DNA of 64,000 bases from Polyporus tsugae (lineage: Eukaryota; Basidiomycota; Agaricomycetes; Polyporales; Polyporaceae), in NCBI GenBank assembly GCA_024305745.1, contig JAHRBS010000002.1, positions 1,612,001 through 1,676,000 on the forward strand, in the 5' to 3' direction. Below, in pieces: positions 57,580 through 64,000 of the stretch. The notes under the pieces are model-generated. The model was not told where the DNA came from. It saw only the letters and a program-made list of their open reading frames with translations, and made no database searches. The position numbers and the translations under genes were made by a program. Each line of letters starts with the position of its first letter. Position 1 is the stretch's first letter.

Positions 57580-60500
57580 TTACAACCCAATCCAACTGCT
57601 TTTGCCTCCAGCGTTGTGCAGCGCAGTCTGGCTGATCTTCACAAGGCTCACGGCCTCCTTCTGTCTGTCCTCCACCATCCCAAACGTCCCCGCCCCAGTT
57701 GGCACCTGCAACGTCAAATGGGGAATGTCCAGCAAAGGGCTCGTCGCTTGGACCGGCGTGGTGGGGACCGGGTTCAAGAAGCTGCTGTCCGGGGATGGGC
57801 CCATCGGCGACAGCGTGTCCTTCCAGATAGGCAACGACACAGACGAGCTGGGCACGGGGAGGAACGCCTCCGCAAACCACTCGTACCACACCTTGCGCGT
57901 GTCCGTGAGCCGCCAGAGCGAGACCGTGAGCTCCGCGTCGGCGGGCAGGTACAGCGGATCCTGCGGCGTCCCGCATCAGCACGCAGCCCTTCCCTGAGCC
58001 GTCAAAGAGAGCAACAAACAAACTTACCTTGAGCGGGAAGAAGAGCGGGAACCAACTAAGCATGTCCTTCGATATCAAGGCCATCCGCTCCGGGTGAATG
58101 CTGATGCCGACGTTCCCATACAGCACGGCTTCGAAGTAGCCCCCGAACCCGTGCAGGACGCCGGCGTGGGGGATGTGGAACGTGAGCTTCGCCGACCGGA
58201 CGTTATGGCTGTTCGTCAGCGGCAGACCTGTACACGTGCGCGGCGAGCCGACAAACAGGGTTGAGCCTCGAGGACATGGACAAGGACAAGGACGAGACAA
58301 AACGGGAATCGGGAGGAAGTCGAAGGGGCAGCGCGACCATACCTTGCTCGGTAAGCGCGGCGTCCTTCCGCGGGTGTTCGAACTCCCAGCACTCCTGTAT
58401 CCGAGGGCCGCACGTCCCGCTGATCCCAGTCCCGTTGTCGCTCAGGATGTTGATCGCGTGGAGCATGACCACGTATGGCGTCTCAGACGACTTCGGGTCC
58501 TTGCTCGCCCTCGTCTCGTTGTACAGCTTCGACGACGAGAGCGGCGCGATGTACGCCGTGTACGACGACGGTATCGAGATACCGTCCGCTAAGTACGTCC
58601 AGTGAGCCTTCGCCACGAAATCGAGCCAAATGAAACCTTACGCTTTAAGAACCTCATCCCGCCATCGAGACATTCAGGGCTAAGCTCGTTGTCGCCGAAC
58701 GAGCCCAGCAGCTCGCTGACGAGGATGTCGACCTTCTCCGGGACGTCAAGCGTCCGCATGTCCCCATACAGCAGCTTCACCCTCTCGTCGCCCCATTCGT
58801 TGCGGTGGCGCTCCTGGAGGCTGCGTACTGCCCCTATCAACGTGAGCGCCCACGGAACCCGACCTCGATCGACTTACGTGACATACGCGTTCGGGTTCTT
58901 CTCGACCGCATACACGAACGCGTCGACCTTCGCACGCTCGATAGCCTTGAGCGACCGCGCGACCAGAGGCCCGCGCCCCGCACCTGCGACGCAGATCGTG
59001 CTGCGAAACAGAAACATGAGCATGGACATGTGTCACGATGATACACCACCACAGTGGCTGCGCTCGCTCACACTTTCTCAGGCTTGTCCCAGTCCTTCAG
59101 GGCCAAGTATATTGCCTGCGCAAGCCTCGTGAGCGTGCACCACGTCGAGGACCCTGCACTAGCACTGTCTCACCTCCTCGTAGTTCCGGTACTTCACCGG
59201 ATCTTGCTCAAAAGTCTGGTACGTGATGCTTTGCAGGTTATCCATGAGCGGCTAGACCGGAACCCGCTGAGCCCAGGGCAGAAGGGTGCAGAAGGTCAAA
59301 CGGCCGCACCTGCAACGGGGCCTGCAGGTAGTCCTGATAGCCCTGCGCGAAGTTCTCCACAGTGCCCGCGGTAATCGCAGCCTTCACGAATGAACTGGTC
59401 TTCTCGAGGTGTTTGACATATTGGATGTAGGCCACCTCGCCACCTCGGGCGTGCTTTTTTGCTTTTGTTCCTGACAGAATCACGGTTGGTTGCAGCTAAC
59501 GCGGAGGTTTCAGGGTAATCAGCGACCCCGTAACTTTCAGAGGATTCGCGCACACGCGAACCGACCTTAAAGATGTCCCGGACAAAGGACTGCGTGCCCT
59601 TGGGCAAAACAGGGTACCCCTTCGCGTTCGCGATGAACGTCGATGCCGGCAGCCACAGGTACCGGACCGGCTCTGCAAGCCACTGGTTCAGAACAGTCGA
59701 GGACAACGGTAATGGCGGAGTGAGATCGAGGGCTGTGGCCATCGCGTCAGTCCGTAGCACTCCTGACGCGTAAGGCTGCACACTGACTCAGAGTTAACCG
59801 CGGGTTGTAGCCACATATTGTCCGTATCGTGTCCCACATGTCCCATGTCGTCATGTTGGACTCCGGAGGCGAGCCGCCCCCGACATCGTTGATCGACGCC
59901 ACAGAGAAACGGGACTTGGGTGGCGTTTCTGGCGCCGGGGAGGGCGAGCGTGAAGGGACCTGCATCACCGTGACCGCGTCGTAAATGGGGATCCTGACGG
60001 AAAATTCCATGTATGGTGTTGCGTTCAGACACGCGTTGATGGCGCGGGCGTACGACCCTATTTGCGTGCGGTTGTTCGGAGTGGGGAGTATTGCACATTG
60101 CGCGTTTAGGTAGGACGCGAACGCGAGTTCTTGGTGAAGAGCCTGGTAGCGCGCCGGGAAGACACGCATGTGAAGAAAGGGTCAAAGACCAGGAAGAGGA
60201 GCGTCAGTTTTGAGGGATTCATGTTTGCCAAGGAAGGGAAATATATGGGCGCGACTCACAATCTCTGCATCGTGGCGGACCCAGTCGTCGGTCGCGTCGA
60301 GCTCGAGCCAGTCCGAGATAAGCAGTGTGAGACACTCAACCTCCTCTGACGGCACATAGTGCAGCTCCTGTCAAAAGAATTCTCCGGTCAGGAAGCACAT
60401 AACTCACCCAGCCGAGACACCGTCACTTCGTCGCGAAAGAAGGCGGGTTTTGATCTCCATGCCTCTGCGCGCTGCTCAATCTCCGCGAGCTTGTCCTGGT

Positions 60501-60702
60501 CCTCGTCAGGTTTCAGCAGACACAATTCGCTCCATCGTTGCCGCCATTTGTCGTTGGTGAGGGGTGCACAGATGGTCTCGTACCCGTCCGTGCGCGCGTC
60601 GGTGAGGGCTCGGAGGACAGGCGTGTCGTCCCCCCCTGGGTCGTCGAGTTGTGAGATGCGGTCCAAGTCATCGTGAGTGTGGTGGCAGCAGAAGACAGGC
60701 AT
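57580..60702 (-). CDS. PRMT5: PRMT5-like type II protein arginine methyltransferase
   Basis: Makes symmetric dimethylarginine on histones and Sm proteins in the known family (Skb1/Hsl7 in yeasts). The start is the ATG at 60702 ([17 protein letters not shown]). The N-terminal TIM-barrel part is seen in [31 protein letters not shown] and [16 protein letters not shown]. The SAM-binding Rossmann fold includes [20 protein letters not shown], followed by the family signature [20 protein letters not shown] with the two catalytic glutamates. The C-terminal beta-barrel includes [20 protein letters not shown] and [19 protein letters not shown]. It ends GGKSSWIGL. About nine exons. All key motifs are intact, so it should be active; a partner such as MEP50/WD45 is not in this window. 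Confidence 0.93.
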
Positions 60703-61036
60703 GTCTGGTCAGAGTCGTGCAGGCTATCGCATTGGAACACTGCGGGGATGAGGAGGGCCCGGAATCAATAGATGAAAAGCAGCGTTCAATTGCTCCAACG
60801 TGCAGAAAGACGCCGCGATGGTGGCGATCAATGTACTTACTCATTGAACGTAACAATGAGATTGACGCTCGATCGACCATGCAGTGCGATCAGATCGACA
60901 CAGTGGCCCGGGGTTGCAGGTGTCACCAAATTCATTCAGCCTTGCATCTCATAAACCGCAAGCAGCTCTACAGTGACCAACTTGCACACGGACATAGTCG
61001 ATGATCGTTTGCAGTAAACTCCGCGGACACCCCTGC

Positions 61037-61996
61037 TCAACCGCCCTCCATCCGCGGTCTCTTCGCGTCGTCCCCGTTCCTCTGCTGTGGACCCGTCTCT
61101 CCCGCAGCATCTGCACCCATCCCATATCCTGTAATTACGCCTTCAATCACCGCTCTGCCCACGATCTGCCTCAGCTCTTCCTCTGGCACGTCCCTGCCCT
61201 CGGCCTGGGCGCGCTGGATGACATCTTGCACGGACTCGAGCAGCGACGAAGTCAGGTTCTCGGAAGCGGCATTCTGCGGATGCTGCGACGGCTGTTCATG
61301 CTCCGGTGTTCCTTCACCCTCGGCAGCGCCGCCGCCGCCGACACTTCGAAGATAAGCCGCTCCAGCGGGGAACTCCTCTCCCTCGAGGTATTGGGCAGGC
61401 TGACAGTCGCATGAGCGGGCGATCCTCGTGAAAATGTCACGAATACGCTTACTGATAGACCTTCTGCGTTTTGACGGTCCACGACCGCACCGTGTTCGAC
61501 GAGAAACTTGGCAGTCTCGATATTCTCGACCACATAGAGCGGGGTATCTCCATCTTCGTCGGTGATGTTGACGTCTCCGCCTAAAAATGCGAATGTCAGG
61601 GACAAGATCATCACGCCGAATTCGCACTAACCGTGTGATATCAGGTATTCCAGGATATCCAAGTGCCCATACGATGCAGCAGCATGCCTGACAGACGCAT
61701 CAGCAAGCCCGCCAAGATTCGGCAGGAAGACCGTCGGAATGCTCACATGGGCGTGTAGGTGTTTTCATCGGGCGCATTTGGGGAAACAGCTAAACATACA
61801 TATTCAACATTCCATGCCAGGCCAGCCCTGGCGATCTCACAAACAGTGTCCTTCTATCAATTCCTGGGGAAATCGTTTCAGCTGTCGAAAAGCGAGGCGA
61901 TAGCGAATCCATGCATACCCGCACGCGCTCTAGATCGCCGTCCCCTGCCGCGATCCAAATGTTCTGGTCATGTTGGACGGTGATAGGGACTGGCAT
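61037..61996 (-). CDS. small ankyrin-repeat protein (P1E11.10/YAR1-like)
   Basis: The start is the ATG at 61996 (MPVPITVQHDQNIWIAAGDG); the intron follows DLERVR. Ankyrin units: HAAASYGHLDILEYLISHG-type segment at about 61,630-61,690, DVNITDEDGDTPLYVVENIE, and AKFLVEHGAVVDRQNAEGLS. After a short intron the C-terminal tail reads PAQYLEGEEFPAGAAYLRSV, then helical DVIQRAQAEGRDVPEEELRQ and a basic end, DDAKRPRMEGG. This order resembles the fission-yeast P1E11.10 and budding-yeast Yar1 type, the latter an Rps3 chaperone. The functional transfer is an inference. No signal peptide. Confidence 0.78.
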
Positions 61997-63759
61997 GGTG
62001 GTGGTCGTCTGTGAGTGAAAGTTTAAGCCGGGGCCCTGGAATCTGGATGCAAGCGCATCCCAAAACGGGTCGACTCCTTCCACGTGGGGTGCCTAATATA
62101 GCCGTCAACTCACTGGTGCCTGGCGCTAGCTCCTTCGAAGAGAAATCTCCTACCTGGAAGCACGATGAAATCTATATTCGGGCATATTCTACACCAGCTA
62201 AGTCGAATACCATGGTCTAAGTGGATGCGGCCACCGTTGGCCCGGAGTCTTGCCAAGTTCTGGGTAACTGCACAAATGCCGTTACTCAAAGTGACAAGGG
62301 TGGCTACCATTTATTTCCCTTCGTTTCATCGAAAGTTGGAAGTTCAAGAGCACAGTACGAGCAGTGCTGGCAGAGCGGAAGTGAGCATGGCGCTACCTTC
62401 ATGATCAAAACATATCGGCGTCCCGGGTAGGCTGAAAGTTCGCTGCAACGGCCGGTCATTAACACTATTCATCTATCCATAAGTAAGTATACCTACTGCG
62501 GATTTTATCTGGATAGAACTTGATGAATTCTAGCTACTGTCAGTCTTCAGAGCAAGTCAGAGGGCTCTTTATGGCATCCTCCATTCCGTCCAACCCCACA
62601 CTCGAACTTAGTCTGCCGCCTAAAGCAAGCCTGTGGGACAGAAAGATGACGAAACACACCCATTTGGTATTTGTCATGCGCTCATATCGCAGTTGAGCGT
62701 GCCAATTCAGGCGTGCTGGTCGTATGACGCTCGGCAAGGCATGAACACTGGACGTGTTTCGAGTCAAAAGGAATGGAAGAGGGTGTGCGTGGAATTAGAT
62801 GAACGCTGGACATGCGTATTGCCATTGGGGCGACGGGCTCTCTGTGAGCGTGGGTGGAAGGCTGGCTGAGGCTGGCTGAGCGTGTGCCAGTGAGACCCTG
62901 AGCCGTCGTCGGAACTTAGGCGCGAGTGGCACGGACGCGCGCACGATGGAATCTGAAGAAGCGGATCTGAGATCGGAGACTGGATCTTCCGGATGGGCCG
63001 CAAAGCGCCAGGGAGCCGACGGGGACAGATTACATCCGGTGGCCCGGGCATTTAGCAGCGTCCAATTTTCCCAGATCCGCGCACGCTGTGCTATTTGTAA
63101 GTTTGCATACGCATCGTTCGTCCACCTGTATTTGGGAACGGGCGACGCACGACTGGGTTCGTGGGGCTGCGGAGTTGGTGCACCACGCCCAGGCGTCGGG
63201 GACGCGGCGGATGCGTGGATTGGATCTGCGCAGCTAATCAAATTCGGGGCGACGGCTAACCGGAATAGTGCGTGTCCGCCTCGGGGCACGATTTGATGGC
63301 GGCACTCGTGGCTCGGAGGCGAGGACGGCTGGAGTGTGCTGGCAGCGCGGGGCGGGGCTGGGTGGGCGTGGGCAGCGGGCAGCGGGAGGGGTGGCTCGGG
63401 GCGGGGAAGGGCGGGCGGGCGGGCGGGCGGAGAGGTGTTCGAGGGCGAGATAGGCTTTGGTGATCGAGAGCGTGCCGAGGGATATGCGACGTTGACAGAG
63501 GGCGAGCGTCTGTGGGGAGACGAACCTTGTCCAAGGCTGCAGCGGCAGGAGGCCGATTCCGCGCGGGCGCCCCTGTGTTGCAATTGGACCTCCTGTTCAG
63601 AGCTGCAGCTGCGGCCGCTCTCGCCTCGCATTCCGCTCCTTTGCCCCTATCCATCAGGATCGCCTCCCTCCCGCCTCGTTCTTCCGTCTACCTTACTGCA
63701 TTGTCTAACCACCACGTCCCCATATCTTACACCCTCCTAGTCTACCTTATCTTCTCGCC
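61997..63759. other. intergenic, GC-rich towards the right, no supported gene
   Basis: About 1.8 kb. The long open frame on the minus strand near 62,795-63,631 is a by-product of GC-rich, Arg/Ser/Pro-coding DNA. A (GGGC)n run lies at about 63,405-63,430. A pyrimidine-rich leader precedes the ATG at 63,760. Confidence 0.45.
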
Positions 63760-64000
63760 ATGAGTTTTTTGGCCTCCCGCTACGACTCTCTTTCCCATCT
63801 TGACCTCCCCCACCATCCCCCGATCCACGCAGCCCACCCATCCCGCATCCCCATGCACGCCCTGCCCTCTTTCGACTCTCTCCCGCCCTCCTCCTTCTCT
63901 CCCGTCCCCTCAAGCTCTATGGTTTCCATCCAGTCCAACCCCGCCCATTCATCTCATGTCCCCGATCGCCCCCACTTCGGTCTGCCGAGAGTCGGTGAGA
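63760..64000 (+). CDS. first exon of an unidentified gene, cut by window end
   Basis: The ATG at 63,760 opens MSFLASRYDSLSHLDLPHHP, and the frame stays open, Pro/Ser/His-rich, to the edge (about 80 codons, ending FGLPRVGE). The leader is CT-rich, as expected for a fungal transcription start. A low-complexity N-terminus of this sort is common in transcription regulators but proves nothing. Product unknown. Confidence 0.5.
   Translation, partial: MSFLASRYDSLSHLDLPHHPPIHAAHPSRIPMHALPSFDSLPPSSFSPVPSSSMVSIQSNPAHSSHVPDRPHFGLPRVGE

Noticed and set aside
62795..63631. 278-residue minus-strand open frame, Arg/Pro/Ser-rich
   Set aside because: GC-rich intergenic DNA, open in several frames at once, with no domain and low-complexity composition only.
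1..64000. CRISPR arrays, operons, ribosome-binding sites, bacterial defence systems
   Set aside because: The sequence is eukaryotic with spliceosomal introns, and no regularly spaced direct repeats were seen.

Overview
The window is nuclear DNA of a filamentous basidiomycete, most likely an agaricomycete. Genes are densely packed and carry many short GT-AG introns of about 45-80 bp. Basidiomycete-type families are present (DUF6593, Myb/AT-hook disordered proteins, Ser/Thr-rich GPI proteins), there is an intron-containing tRNA-Tyr, and a Tf1/sushi-type chromovirus sits beside a large DNA transposon. No bacterial or organellar features are seen.

Region 1 (1-22,100) is ordinary gene-rich DNA. 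It holds VPS39/VAM6 (minus, C-terminus off the window), an AT-hook/Myb-like protein (minus), the mRNA exporter MEX67/NXF1 (plus), a 567-bp TA-flanked MITE, a large ankyrin protein (plus), a second Myb/SANT-like disordered protein (plus), an intracellular LysM protein (minus), a secreted ExeM-like endonuclease (plus) and a probably broken gene (minus).

Region 2 (22,100-49,800) is a repeat island. Two near-identical arms of 8,794 bp (23,899-32,692 and 37,585-46,378) lie in inverted orientation around a 4.9-kb spacer with one intact and one dead DUF6593 gene. Each arm has a complete-length 6,473-bp Ty3/gypsy element followed by the 3' end of a DNA-transposon gene. The right copy shows the nesting: a DNA transposon with 36-bp terminal inverted repeats (37,586-49,776) was split by the Ty3 element, with a 5-bp target duplication. 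Its 8-bp target duplication does not pair across its own two ends. It pairs the far end of the right copy (49,777-49,784) with the end of the left arm (32,692-32,699). That is the signature of an inversion produced by recombination between the two arms. All the element proteins except Gag carry nonsense codons, mostly of CGA-to-TGA type and shared by both arms, so decay came before duplication.

Region 3 (49,800-64,000) is ordinary again: tRNA-Tyr, a very large acidic disordered protein ending in a CVIM prenylation box, a GPI-anchored secreted protein, PRMT5, a small ankyrin protein, and the first exon of a gene running off the end.

The host genes are mainly housekeeping (vacuolar tethering, mRNA export, arginine methylation) plus lineage-specific chromatin or surface proteins. 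No metabolic cluster is seen. Exon limits and starts are read by eye from splice consensus and reading frame, so they are approximate unless stated.
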